DNA of 64,000 nucleotides. Origin: Adiantum capillus-veneris. Its lineage: Eukaryota > Streptophyta > Polypodiopsida > Polypodiales > Pteridaceae. The stretch covers positions 157,143,293-157,207,292 of the forward strand of contig CM043958.1 of NCBI GenBank assembly GCA_014529385.2. The letters run 5' to 3'. The position numbers were made by a program, and so were the translations under genes. How positions within the stretch are numbered: the stretch's first letter is position 1; the number at the start of each line of letters is the position of its first letter. Shown one piece after another: positions 43,672 through 54,830 of this stretch. A model generated the notes under the pieces. The model saw nothing but the letters and a program-made list of their open reading frames with translations, did no database searches and was not told the origin of the DNA.

Positions 43672-43912
43672 TCTGCAATCGAGCATTCCGATGATGGCAT
43701 GACGGCGGTGAAGCGGTGAGCACGGCGCAACGGCGGCTCCTTATTTGCCGCGAGGAATCATCCACGACAGCAAGCGTAGAGCGGTGAGTGACACACCATC
43801 GCCATCTTTGAGTTTACTAGTTTAGGCTAGTTGCGTGCTTGGAGCCATTTGTGGCTCGCACACAGTGTATCGGCAAGTTCCCTTGCATTGACACATGCAG
43901 CATACGCGCACA
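43311..43912 (+). repeat. 3' LTR of the Tat/Athila-like element
   Basis: Starts TGTTAACCCTCACGCAC like the 5' LTR and ends GCGCACA, followed by target duplication ACTTT. Its GA tract is roughly twice as long as in the 5' LTR (GA run at 43640-43669). Confidence 0.95.
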
Positions 43913-43917
43913 ACTTT

Positions 43918-45005
43918 CAATCCATTATAAGAATCTCTTGTTGGCTGTTTTCCATGGGATTTCATTGGTTGAAGCAAAAACATTCAACCTTACTGACACT
44001 AGGTTACATTCTATAAAACATGTGCATGATAAAACTTTTAGAGGAGTTGATGTAATCATGTGTAGCAATCTCTTTAAGCAAGCCTTGTTTGAGATTCATG
44101 GATCTTTAAGTCAAAATTACAAATACTAGAAACAATAGCGCGAGAATAGCGCCCACTTATTGGCAGACAACGCCAGGTGCTATTAGCTCAAAACAACTAC
44201 GTGACAAAGCGATCAAAGCTTCATAGATATTTTGAAAGAATAAGAACATCTACACACACAATCAAAGACTTGAATCACCTAAAGACCTCCTTTTGTAAAG
44301 AACCTCTAGAAGAAAGTGATGTATGACACCTCTTTCACATGAATCAAAACAAAATGATCATATAATGAGAGGATCTACCATAAAATTTTAAGAAACCCAC
44401 ACATCTTCGTTGCAAAACTAGCATCAAACACAAAACATCCATCACAAAAACTCCAAATGCCACAAAATCCAGAAGCACCTATGGGCTAGCACCAAAATCT
44501 TAGATTGAAGCCAAACATGACAATTGGGCTATGCAATGGCAATCATGACATTTCATATGGTTTTGTCAGCAATGCAGAGAGAAAGTTCATGGCATCAACC
44601 AGTCAAGACTCACGTCCAATTATTTGGATTGAGTTTTCCTCTCTTACAATGGGTCAAAAAGCTAGTTTTGACTCAAAGCACATATACACACAAGGAACAT
44701 AGCATCATGGACACCGTTACACATGGTAGCAAAATAATTCCAAATAGGTAAAACTCATCGAGCACACTCACACGAAAGCAATTTGCAATTCAGCTTGCTT
44801 CAACGCAAACCATACATATGTCACAAGGACTCACTATGCAAAACCTCGCTTTCAATCCAAAAATGATTTATGGCCCTGGTTTGTGTACACAATTCTATTA
44901 AGAATTAAAGACCTTGCAAACTTATTCTTGTTGGAACTCATACACAACAAACATATTAGAGTGGAAACGAGTGTTCTCTTGGAGTCTCAACGCTTGGAGA
45001 TAGAT
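43918..45005 (+). pseudogene. Helitron helicase, 3' part (continues from 24497)
   Basis: Directly after the target duplication the helicase frame resumes: SIHYKNLLLAVFHGISLVEA (Walker B region, where the expected Asp-Glu reads His-Gly), TDTRLHSIKHVHDKTFRGVD, VIMCSNLFKQA, then ADNARCY..LKTT, QSDQSFIDILKE (44.2 kb), LKPNMTIGLCNGNHDISYGF, RPIIWIEFSSLTMGQKA (44.5-44.65 kb), RKQFAIQLASTQTIHMSQGL (44.78 kb) and RIKDLANLFLLELIHNKH (44.9 kb). These are the late motifs of Helitron/PIF1-type helicases in correct order. Stops and frameshifts are common. The junction codons with 24497 read in frame once one copy of ACTTT is removed. Confidence 0.85.
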
Positions 45006-45908
45006 TAAAAATGGACATGCTTGCAAAATCAATTACAACATTTTAGTCAATCGAACACAAATATTCAATACTCGAACATTGTATCCTTGAGAGCACACAA
45101 ACAAAGAATAGTGACTAGCAAATGCTCAATGTCATGTCACATTCTATGCTTCCAAGAAACATGATTGCCTGAAAACAAGTGTAATACTCTTGGGAACTTC
45201 TATATTCTTGGATCAAAAGGAAATCACGGCCTCACAATATACTATCATCCCTTTTGTACTACTCCAAAATCACTTTAGCCATGAAGAGAATTATGTCCAA
45301 CTCTTGGCATCTCATTTTGCTAACACCAAAGACAACCACATTTAGCTAGTCACATTGTAATGTCCCCCCGATACCATTTTTGCAAGCTTTTATTCAAACT
45401 AATAAAATTACTTTGCAGTAAATAAACACAAAGCATCCAATCATCCTCATCAAAGATTTCAACATTGACTCTAGCAACCTACAAATGCATCTCTCTCTTC
45501 AAACCTTGTTTGCTTCTCACAACATTGCTCAACATGTGAATTATCCAACCACATTACATCATTCAATTATCGACCAAATATGGACAATTGACGAGTGCAC
45601 ATATGCAATCTTTGACAAAAACTATTGCTAATGGTTAGATCACTTAGTCATATACATGCGCATGCAAAACAACCACAATTGACATTTACATATCACCCCT
45701 CCCCATACACACACCAAACAAAACACTCCGATAAAAAAATATCGAACTTTAGCCATTGTACCCTCGTTTCCAAAACATGACTTTCAATGAATAACAATCC
45801 TGCAGAATGTAAAGAGAATCACTTTTCTTTGTGGATTGAAAAAATAGAATATACCATTTTGCACTCTCTTTCTTGCCCTACTTTACATTTTATGTCTCCT
45901 TCTTTTCA
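45006..45908. other. No gene seen
   Basis: AT-rich sequence after the helicase end. A Helitron 3' terminus (hairpin plus CTRR) would be expected hereabouts, but I could not identify one with confidence. Confidence 0.35.
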
Positions 45909-47608
45909 TGTCATAAAATATAATATCTAACTTTACCAAATGATTTTCTCATATTAAACTGATCATTTAATGTGGGAGAATAAATGGGAACAAGAGTTAG
46001 AACAGAGACATGTGCTTCTAGACCTATCTCAACACGGGACCAAAAAGGAGAGATGGTTACATCTCAATAAGGGTCCAAAAGGAGGTAGTCTATCAAAGAG
46101 CAATGTGCAACTAATGAAGCTTAAAAGACCTTAGGGTTAGCTTCATTAAAGACCTCCAACGGTTAGTGTTAAAAGTCCTTTGAACTTAAGCAAGCTAGGG
46201 CTGAGCTTGAGGTGGAACCCGACCTAAACTTAAGCAAGCTAGGGCTGTGCTTGAGGTGGGAACCTTAAGCAAGCTAGGGTTGTACTTGAGGTGGGAACTC
46301 GACCTAAACTTAAGCAAGCTAGGGCTGTGCTTGATGTGGGAACCCAACCTAAACTTAAGCAAGCTAGGGCTGTGCTTGATGTGGGAACCCAACCTAAACT
46401 TAAGCAAGCTAAGGATGTGCTTGAGGTGGGAACCCCACCTAAGGTGCTTGTCATTCTTGATGGCTAAGGTACTTGAGGTACTTATCACATTTAATGAGGA
46501 AGTTGCTTGAGAAGCTTCCTATGCATGGGGGGTAAGATGCTTGAGTCAGAAAAAGAACCTACTCACTTAATGAGGAAGTTGCCTGAGAATTTTCTTATGC
46601 ATAAAAATCTCAAAGTTAGGGGAATTCTAAAAGAGCACATGGGACACATGTCAGACTCTCACTAAGCTTAACCACATGGTGTTCTTGAATGCTATTGGTT
46701 GGGCTAAAGAGGGGTCCAATGAGATTCTACTTCCATCTAACAAATATCTAGGTATTTTCAAGCTCTCTCTCTCTCTCTCTAAGGGGTAAGGAGGACACTT
46801 GTCAAAAGACTACCCATATGCTTGACTGCATACTGTATGCGATTGGCTAAGGGGAGAGGGGTCCAATGAGCTTGTAGCATGTAGAATTTTTGCCCAAAGC
46901 AAGGAAGGGGGGTGCTAGGGGCATATACTCCACACACACTCATGGGGAAAGCCATTCTCACTTGGTGAAAGTTGAGGAACACCACCTCCTTCTCCAAGCT
47001 TGTGAGAGTGAAAGTCTACACCAACACTCTTGGCTATGGAATGCAAATCCAACCAAGAGTCATGCTTCAATGCTTAAGCTTGCCATCTTCTCCATCTCCA
47101 TTACTATGCTATTATGTATGCTAGCAAGAAGAGTAATGATAAGCGAGGAACTATTTCTTTCTCCTATGGAATGTTTCTTCTTCCTCTTCCCTATCCTCAT
47201 TCCCCACTAGCTCTCTCCACCTTCGAAGGTGTTTGAGGTCTTGGGATTGAGGCTTGGGATAGTTAATGCTTTCTTCAAGTTTATGTTATGTTATGTTTGT
47301 GATGCATGAAGCTTTCCATCTTCATTGCATCACCAAGGTCACAAGGAACACAAAGATTGTATTGTACCAAGTCTCTTTTGATGGGAGAAACTATAACACA
47401 AATGCCTATTGGAGGGGGGACCGGCTCATGTCCTCTAAACTCTCTCTCTTGCAAAAGTATTGGTCATGCCAAGTTAACTAAGTACCATGTTTATGTTGCT
47501 ACCATCAATTAAGTTCAACCGCTATGCTCACAAAGTAATCTCTTAAAAGTGATTCACCTACTTTCCTAATTCCGCTACTCTCAAAGTTCATAGGCCATTT
47601 CCATTGCA
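45909..47608 (+). repeat. Second LTR of the 16.3-kb Gypsy family (1.70 kb)
   Basis: TGTCATAAAATATAAT to TTTCCATTGCA aligns with 16342-17885 through most of its length. It lacks a polypurine tract on its left and no primer site is evident on its right, and the flanks show no matching 5-bp repeats. It may be a solo LTR with a decayed duplication or one end of a broken copy. It is longer because of an expanded 45-bp minisatellite. Confidence 0.8.
46185..46443. repeat. 45-bp minisatellite inside the LTR
   Basis: CTTAAGCAAGCTAGGGCTGT...GGTGGGAACCCAACCTAAA starts at 46185, 46229, 46264, 46309, 46354 and 46399, giving spacings of 44, 35, 45, 45 and 45. The unit is 15 codons long, so it fakes repetitive ORFs on both strands. 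The sister LTR at 16.6 kb has a single unit. Confidence 0.95.
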
Positions 47609-48639
47609 TTCCCTAAGCCTCGTGATTCTATCACTTGTTTCTTTTCTTTTTGTGTTTATCTTTTAAGTTTTTACAAACCCAAATTTTGCTAAGCTGGTCC
47701 ACATTCTTTAGCTTGAATTTCTCTATTTGGTTTCTCGAAAGTAATAAATCCTCCTTTTTGGCCTACCCAAAGGGAAAAGTCCATAGAGATGCCTTGCCTT
47801 TTTCTTAACTAAAGTTACTTTCTACTTTTAAAAATGAAGAATTTGGTGATTGGTTGCTAAAGCACTTATTAGATAGAGAATTTATAAAGGGGAATGATCA
47901 AGGGCCTTTAAATGAGTGGGCATTGGGGTGCCTCTTTGCACTCATTAACAAATGAGGATCGTGAGAGAGACCAATTGCATTTAGTTAAGGTGCAACACAT
48001 GAATAACAACAAACTATATGATGCCAACTCAACTCTAGTAGCATTATGAAGGCATTGGGTGGTAGGCAAGTGGAGGCGAGCATGTGTTTTTTTTTTTTGC
48101 ATAGAGAAGAGGCTATGATCTTAGATTATCAAGGGAAAAGAAAATTATCGTACGAGCTTGGATCCAATAAGGAGAAGAGGCTCCATAGTAAAATATTGAC
48201 AAAGAGGTGTATAAGACACAAGAAAAGCATACATGAAAATGCAAGTGCATTGCAAGCACATGGGGAGGGTGAAAGGGGTAAGTCCAAGGGTAGATACAAG
48301 GGAGATAAGAGTGGCCCCTATGGTTAGGAGCGCTACCATCCCTTTTCATGCGATATGCCCTCTCAAGCTGCTGAGAGAGTGCCTCCCATTGCTTGGTCTG
48401 CAACTTTAGGGATGACAGTCTCCAAGGTCTTGTAGGATGGCTCCCTTTGCACCTATGGCATGCCCAACGCCTCCTCCGTTGGCCTCACCATCCTCTTCTC
48501 ATTCACGTGTATGCATATGTTGTAAGAATTCCCTTCAGATTTGGGGAAGAGGCTCAACATAGCTTCATTAGCAAGTGAAGAAAAGGTTCCTCACAAGAAA
48601 CATCTTGGGGTCAAGGAGCTTCATGTTATAACACACCAT
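47609..48639 (+). other. Coding-like fragment, unrecognised
   Basis: Plus-strand pieces FGDWLLKHLLDREFIKGNDQ and GPLNEWALGCLFALIN (near 47840) and an ORF at 48046-48327 (EEAMILDYQGKRKLSYELGS, Lys-rich tail). No family recognised, and frames are broken. Confidence 0.3.
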
Positions 48640-49555
48640 CAAGTCGGGACTCTACATTAGACACTTGGATAGGGTTACTCCCATGGTGCCCTCACAATAC
48701 TCCTCTTGGTAGATGATAGCATAGCACATGTCAAGGGCCTCTTTGTGGCTCCTTGAAGTGTGCATGATTCTATGCTTGGACTTCTTTATGTTTGCTCTCT
48801 TGTATGAGAGCAGGACAATAGAGGTGCCAACCCTAAAGTAGAGGCAACTAGGGGCCAATATGGACCTCTCGTTCTTGTAGTGCAAGACTTCTAGTGAGGT
48901 CCTCTGTGTTGAGGATTTAAGCATACTTGCTGGGTGAGCAAGAAGCATACTCTTGGGGTCACATTGAAGGCCATGATGTTAGTAGAGCAGCCCATGCCTG
49001 CAAGGCTAAAGTCTTAAGACCAACAAGAAGTTTCTATTTGGTGATGATGAGGTTGGCCATTATAGAGGAGGGGTTAGGGTCGAAGATAGAGTAGATGTTG
49101 GTGGTGATGACCTCAATTTGGTGTGGCTAAACATGCGCTTGTGATGATAGGAGATCATCAATGGCATTGAATAGCACTACTTCACATTGGAAATGGTCAT
49201 TTGCTAGAGTAAGGAGGCAAGAAATGAAGATACTGAGAAGAGCCATCAACTAGCCCAAAACCGAGTTCTCTAATATCTTTTGGTGAAACTCGATGCTCTT
49301 CTCATCGAACTTGCCCTTTAGTAGCATCCACTGCTCCATGTAGCTCAACAATGGCTTGTAGCATAATTTGTAGTTCACCACTCGCAAGACTTGTGTTCTT
49401 GCCCTCCTCCAAAGTAGGCAATGAAGATAACACAAATCAAGGCATAGACAGAAATGGTGATGAGCTCCAATGGGTAATGGAGGAATATTATGCATGACAC
49501 ACTTGCTTTCTAAGAATTCCAAAGCTTCTAACGAGGTTTTAAAGCTTTGAGCCAT
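48640..49555 (-). pseudogene. Unrecognised decayed protein-coding sequence
   Basis: On the minus strand a coherent protein can be followed through two or three frame changes: MAQSFKTSLEALEFLESKCV (49555), PLLSYMEQWMLLKGKFDEKS, IEFHQKILENSVLG, then LANDHFQCEVVLFNAIDDLL, TTNIYSIFDPNPSSIMANLI and a last open block 48948-48652 (KNERSILAPSCLYFRVGTSI). I cannot name the family. The composition and continuity suggest a former host gene rather than a retroelement. Confidence 0.35.
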
Positions 49556-50297
49556 AAGCTTATTTTGCTGATATGGAATTTTGTCATTTTTATGAGTTGT
49601 GCTAATTTGTTACTATCTTGGGGCCAAGGGCCCACGACCTCTGCAAACAACCCAACCAACTATATTGGTTACCCTTCTCAATTGTAATTCAAACCCTAGG
49701 TGGCTACCCTTCTTGACTACAACTCAAAGCCCAAATTTTTCTCACAAAAAACATTTTCTATCAAATTCCCATAAGCTTCTAAGTGCTCTCGACAACCCCC
49801 TATTATCTCTCTAATCAATGCTCACCATAGAGTCCCACAATTTCTTGTGAAATAGGCGACTAACTGCAGTGTGTGCACTTTAGCCCTTTCAAACTTGGCT
49901 ACTTATTGCGCGACTTAGCTTCAATGTAAATTCGATAGGTTTTGGACAAGAATGTTTATGTGATTAGTGGAGTCTCCTAGAGTGGATTTTTCCTTAGAGG
50001 TATACTAGGGAAACACTATATCATGCTTGGAATGAGCTGGATATGTTCACACAACTATTTTATGTTGGTACTTAGAGCTAGTCATATCAGACTTAGAGAG
50101 TTCGTATCAAACTTCAGAATACTGGGAGACAAAATTGGAAATGAAATAACAGTAGACACAGAGAGTGGTACTGGAATTGTATGCATAAGAATAATCAGAG
50201 TACAAGTAGCAATGATACTGGAAAGTACAAAGTATACCAATAAATGGCTCAAGATACAGTAATAGGGTTTTGGAATTACAAGAGATTTAGAGATCAA

Positions 50298-50338
<41 letters not shown>

Positions 50339-51926
50339 ACATGATTACAAGACGTTTCACAAGATGTCCCAAAAATGAATAGTGGGTCCTATTTATAGGT
50401 CCTTGGACTGGTCCGCTAGAGGTTGTTCCCGCCTTCTACAATGCTTGTTATTTTCTCAATCTACTAAGCGGAGGCTATAATGTTTTTTTTAAGACCTTGA
50501 TGAAAAGATTGTACCTCTAGATCATGCAATATAGCGGGTTGTGTATGTTTTTGTGACAAAGTTCTCCTGTGATGAATAGAATGGAAGGTTTTGGAGGGAG
50601 TACTTTTGTCTTGTAATGATAAATAGGTGAGTTGTTGGTTACACAGTCAAAGCCTATGCGTTATGGAGCATATAGTTTTAAGAGTGCATTCGCACACTGC
50701 AAAAGCAACGTTTTGGCTGCGGTGAGAAGTCTTGGTTGCTACGTATAAAGTCACAAGTGGTGTCCTGTAGATTCATTGTCGTTTCTAGACTCCGCATAAG
50801 AGAGATTAGAGAGAGATGGGCAAATTTTTTCCAAATTTGTCAATATTGGTAGAGTGGAGACACAAAGGCAGCGCTTTATCTACACAGCAAAAGCCTATTT
50901 ACAATGGAAAAATGTTGTTGCAATGCCCGTGCAAATGTGCTCTTGATTCTTGTGATGTGAGTTTTTTATCATGACTTCTTTTTTCTCTAGCTGGGAATAG
51001 CAAGCATGCTCTTGTGGCAATAAGGATTACCTTTGATGACACCTTTGGCTATGTGTTGGTAATGAGACATATTTGTTAGGGATTCTAGTAATACAATGTT
51101 TAATTGGTTGAGGATTGTTAGCTTTTCAAGGATTGTATATGCTATTATAGTGACATTAAGGTATTCTAGCGTCCCTCTTGTTGTAGGGGTAGGTATGACT
51201 ACTTTTTAAAAATACCTGGATGCATGAGTCATAGCTCTCCAAGACACTCAAGGCATAACACAAAGCCTTGGTGTTGTACCTAAGCATTAAAAAACTTGGT
51301 ACAAGGTGGAGGATGTTGTCTGTTAGCCTAGGCAAGTAGAAGTTTTGAAAACTTGATAGGTGGTACGAGCCATGGAGATGAGGTTTTTACGATGAAATAC
51401 AACAACCTATACCTTGTTGCCTCTTTCTTTCATAAATTGCATTGAGGGATGATTCCTCAAATGCATAGTTTCCCATCTTACATTCTTATTCAGGTAGGTA
51501 GGGGTTTTGAGGGATGTCACACTGATATTTACTATTGCTAAGGGCTAGGCCTTATGATTATATCTACTACTTATTTTCTTCCATTTTGCAACTTATTCTC
51601 CAACCCATTGAGGATGGGTTAAAACTTTGAACCTGGGACGGAGGTAATTTACTCAAGTTTAACTCATAGCTAGGTATCCCTATAGGATCAGTGATTGCCA
51701 ATTTATTTGTGGCTTGAACATAATGTGGTCATTTGCTTGGGCTCATCTTGAAAGGACAGGCCTTGTGATTTTATCATTTGTTGTCTTTGAAAAAATACAT
51801 CAATAAATAAGTCCTCAAAGGGATTGCCCTTTCGATGAAACTCTCTTACATTCTTTGGTCTAGAGCATTTGATGCTAGGTTTTAAACCTACTTCCGTCCT
51901 ATGCCTATGTGAACTAACCTTAATGG
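49556..51926. other. No gene seen
   Basis: Only short ORFs without domains. A GA microsatellite lies at 50301-50337. Confidence 0.4.
50301..50337. repeat. (GA)n microsatellite
   Basis: About 18 uninterrupted GA units. Confidence 0.95.
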
Positions 51927-52196
51927 TGCTACTCTCACACACTCTAGTAAGAAACAACCCTACACTTTGCATGACTACTTATGTGCCACCTTCTATACCA
52001 TGTATTGGAACATGTGGCTTACGGGTACACTCTCATAAGTGCTATATAAGCACACAACTCATTGTACAAACGTGCAACTTATCAATCTACTTATTTTTAT
52101 TATTTGGTATTTTGATTGCTTACGTTAATTTTTTTAGTAGCACGTCAATTTAACTATGAATACGACCAATTATTATCCGCCTTGATTGAGCTTATA
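51927..52196 (+). repeat. 5' LTR of the TRIM-like element
   Basis: Ends GAGCTTATA, with the final CA apparently mutated to TA, just before the primer site. The start is approximate. Confidence 0.6.
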
Positions 52197-52198
52197 AG

Positions 52199-52210
52199 TG
52201 GTATCAAAGC
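52199..52210 (+). other. Primer-binding site (initiator-Met tRNA, one mismatch)
   Basis: TGGTATCAAAGC against the consensus TGGTATCAGAGC, 2 bases after the LTR. Confidence 0.7.
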
Positions 52211-53197
52211 AATTGTGAGCCTCACTATAATTAATATTAACATTATTACTCATTGTAGATTTTTTTATTTTTTATTTTTCTTCAAAAAAAATATCTTTCT
52301 ATCTATTATGCATGCTAGGTGTAAGCGTATTCATAGTCTAGGTGTTTTGAGCTTGTGATAATTGACGTGGAAAACATGGGAGTATGAGCCAAGTGTCAAG
52401 AGGCGAGAACCAACAGAAGGCCGTACCTCAAGATTGGCGCTCAATTGGGATTCATAACCAATCCGGGTCCGTTATTCCAAGTGTCCAAGTGTGGCCTCGC
52501 TCGGGACACATCAGAACAAGGAGCTCACAGCTGATCTGCAGCCCGCACTTTTGCTTTCCCTATTCACTACGCCAAGCCTCCCATACCTGCATGCCATATT
52601 GCAATCTGCAACTAGTAGGGCCACCACTCATCCCGTTTGTTGAACCTTACCCGTGCCGCGCCCTCAACGCACCTGCAGCTACCCTGCTTAACCCACTGTC
52701 AAAAAGGCTACAATCTGTTGGCCATAGCTCAGCTGTGCCTTGTTAACTTCACACTGTAAAAGACACAGGCGGTTTCGTCGCTAGCTACTGCTAACTGGAT
52801 TGCTCTCGGCTTGCTGCCCACATCACTCCGCAAGCTTGCCATCAAAAGCAACATACATTACATCCAGTGAATTGGCGTTGATGAACTTGCTGACTACTCC
52901 ATCTGCGAGGAGCATGCAGCCCAGTGTGTCGTGGCCATTGCATCAACACCCAACGGGTCTAAGGTTTCCGCCCATCATAGAGCAGTAGCCTTAAAAAAAA
53001 AACTCCTCTGCTCATGCTTGTGTAGAGCCCATGCTTTGCCATACTCTGCATCTCGGCCCGAACTGTGTGACTGGCAGACAAGAGCCGCGAGTAGCAAGGA
53101 GTCAGGACGCCTTTTTTTTGGGTGTTCATCATCTACATTTGGGCATCCACCTACATAGCCCAATCATTTGGGCATCCACCTACATAGCCCAATCATA

Positions 53198-53488
53198 TGC
53201 TTGTCTGCCATCTAAAAAGCAACCTTACACTTTGCATTGCTATGTGCCACCTACATGCCACTACCTCTCTCCAAAGAGTGCCACCTTCTATACCATGAAT
53301 TTGAACATGTGACTTGAGGCTACACTCTCATAATTGTTATATAAGCACACAATTCATTGTACAAAAGTGCAGTATCAATCTACTTCTTTGTGTTATTTTC
53401 TGTTTTGATTGCTTGGGTTGATTTTTTATTAGCATGTCAATTTAACTATAAATGCAACCAATTATTATCCGCCTTGATTGAGCTTACA
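53198..53488 (+). repeat. 3' LTR of the TRIM-like element
   Basis: Ends TTGAGCTTACA. A 25-bp direct repeat (CATTTGGGCATCCACCTACA) lies just outside it at 53133-53180. Confidence 0.6.
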
Positions 53489-54084
53489 TTTGAACTAAAT
53501 CAAACATACCTCCAAGGCAACGTTTTAGGAAAAATGTGTCTCAGCTTAATATTGTGCCGTTTTCAATTTCAAAAATGCTGGTTGAGACAAACGCAAAAGA
53601 AAAAATTCCGCCCCAAAATAGAAAAAAACAGTGTAAAAATTAAAAAAATAACCTACTTTTTACTTGGTAAGCCTAATGAGTTTCTTTGATTTCTTGATTA
53701 TGGGTGTGGCCACTTGGCATGGTCTAGACCATTGCCCTTGACCAAAATCGCACGGCCAACAATGCACTATCTAGTTTCACCTATTTTAATAAACGAATCA
53801 GCTCTGCTTTTTGGCTCGCGTACATGAAAATCTCCTACAATGATGCTTTGCTTTATATTGGGCTGCTCCAACATACTGCAGCGATGACGCCTGTATAGAA
53901 ACAACGCCAGATCAGTCACCCCCTACTGCAGTGATGTCTCCTGTTCGACCTGCTATAGCGACAATGTCATATCAGTGGCCCTCTTCTCCCCCAGCTCCAT
54001 TGCCCACTTGCTGGCCGTTGCTCGTCTGCAACTGCTTTAATTTTCATAATTTCCGTTTGCATCTTCTCTCACGACACGGTAGCC
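53489..54084. other. No gene resolved
   Basis: A-rich then mixed sequence. The last 150 bases may belong to the 5' part of the PPR pseudogene, but no motif is readable. Confidence 0.3.
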
Positions 54085-54830
54085 CCGAGCTTGCATCAGG
54101 GACTCTTAAGAAAAAAGTTATGCTTTGGACTGCCTTGGTCGACATTTATATGTCATAGGGCCAGGAAGCTCTAGCTTGTTTTCAGCAAATTAGAAGCGAG
54201 GGAATCTCTCTAGATCCAATCACCTATTTTCGTCTTGAAGGCATGTGGCACTACGCAAGCCGCTAATATGGGCAACAAAATTCATGATGATATCATTAGT
54301 TAGGGGATGCTAAAAAAAGAAGTTATGCTTGGCATTGCCTTGTTCACTGTGTATGCCAAATTTGGTGTACTTCAAAAAACACAACAAATGCTTCAGGACC
54401 TCAAGCTTGTAGAGAATGTCGACTCTTAGAACGGGGCATGACTAGGAGGCTTTCGTCTATCTTCAGTAAATGAGAAGCGAGGAAATATCTCTAGATGCAA
54501 TTATCTATGGTTTGAAGGCTATGCTTACATCTTGAATTACACAGGGGTTGTGTGCTTGGCATTTCCATGATCGACATGTATTTCAGATGTGATATGCTTG
54601 AAGAGCTTTCTGCTTGGAATCTTGTTGGTTATGGAATATGCTCAACAAGGACAGGGCCAAAGAGCTGTTTTTAGTTGATGCGACGCGAGATCATCTCTCC
54701 AAATGTACTCACCTATGCTTGCATCTTGAAGGCATGTGGAAATTTGGAAGATGATGAGATGGGAAAAAGAACTCATGATGATATTGTTAGGGGATGTCTA
54801 GTATGTCGTTTCTTTGAATGCATTGATTGA
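54085..54830 (+). pseudogene. PLS-class pentatricopeptide-repeat pseudogene
   Basis: Successive repeat signatures are readable: TLKKKVMLWTALVDIYMS, GQEALACFQQIRSEGISLDP, NMGNKIHDDIIS, MLKKEVMLGIALFTVYAKFG, VLQKTQQMLQDLKLVENV, then in the third repeat LTYACILKACGNLEDDEMGK with RTHDDIVRGCL. Spacing of about 100 codons per PLS triplet fits organellar RNA-binding PPR proteins. Every repeat has frameshifts or stops, and the first has lost the segment between VDIYMS and GQEA. No E or DYW domain follows. In plants these proteins act in chloroplast or mitochondrial RNA processing; this copy is dead. Confidence 0.85.

Larger units (their letters stand above)
24498..43912 (+). mobile_element. Tat/Athila-like Ty3/Gypsy retrotransposon with nested Copia
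   Basis: LTRs at 24498-25090 and 43311-43912 are flanked by the 5-bp duplication ACTTT (24493-24497 and 43913-43917). Inside are an Asp-tRNA primer site, gag with four zinc knuckles, protease, RT, RNase H, integrase, a second protease-like domain, an extra ORF, a long 3' non-coding region and a polypurine tract. Without the Copia insertion (5.7 kb) the element is about 13.7 kb. All main ORFs carry stops or frameshifts. LTR divergence is high: about two dozen differences in the first ~240 bp by eye. The primer site, size and 3' extension point to the Tat/Athila branch (inference). Confidence 0.95.
51927..53488 (+). mobile_element. TRIM-like short LTR element with GC-rich core
   Basis: Two related terminal segments (about 51927-52196 and 53198-53488) share CACCTTCTATACCATG, CACTCTCATAA.TG.TATATA, AGCACACAA.TCATTGTACAA and TTATCCGCCTTGATTGAGCTTA. 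A primer site follows the left copy, so the element reads left to right. The 1.0-kb interior is clearly more GC-rich than the LTRs and encodes no retroelement protein. Total length is about 1.56 kb. No target duplication was found, and the outer ends are uncertain by tens of bases. Confidence 0.65.

Noticed and set aside
24498-43912. Endogenous pararetrovirus (caulimovirid)
   Set aside because: LTRs, an integrase, Asp-tRNA primer site and target duplications show an LTR retrotransposon. No movement-protein sequence was seen.
46195-46510. ORFs on both strands with a 15-residue repeat
   Set aside because: They are products of the 45-bp minisatellite inside an LTR, open on both strands only because the unit is a multiple of three.
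16342-47608. The two 1.5-1.7 kb LTRs as the ends of one giant element enclosing everything between
   Set aside because: The left copy is preceded by a polypurine tract and by RT/RNase H in the same orientation, so it is a 3' LTR and cannot be the 5' end of an element to its right. The flanks also show no shared 5-bp duplication.
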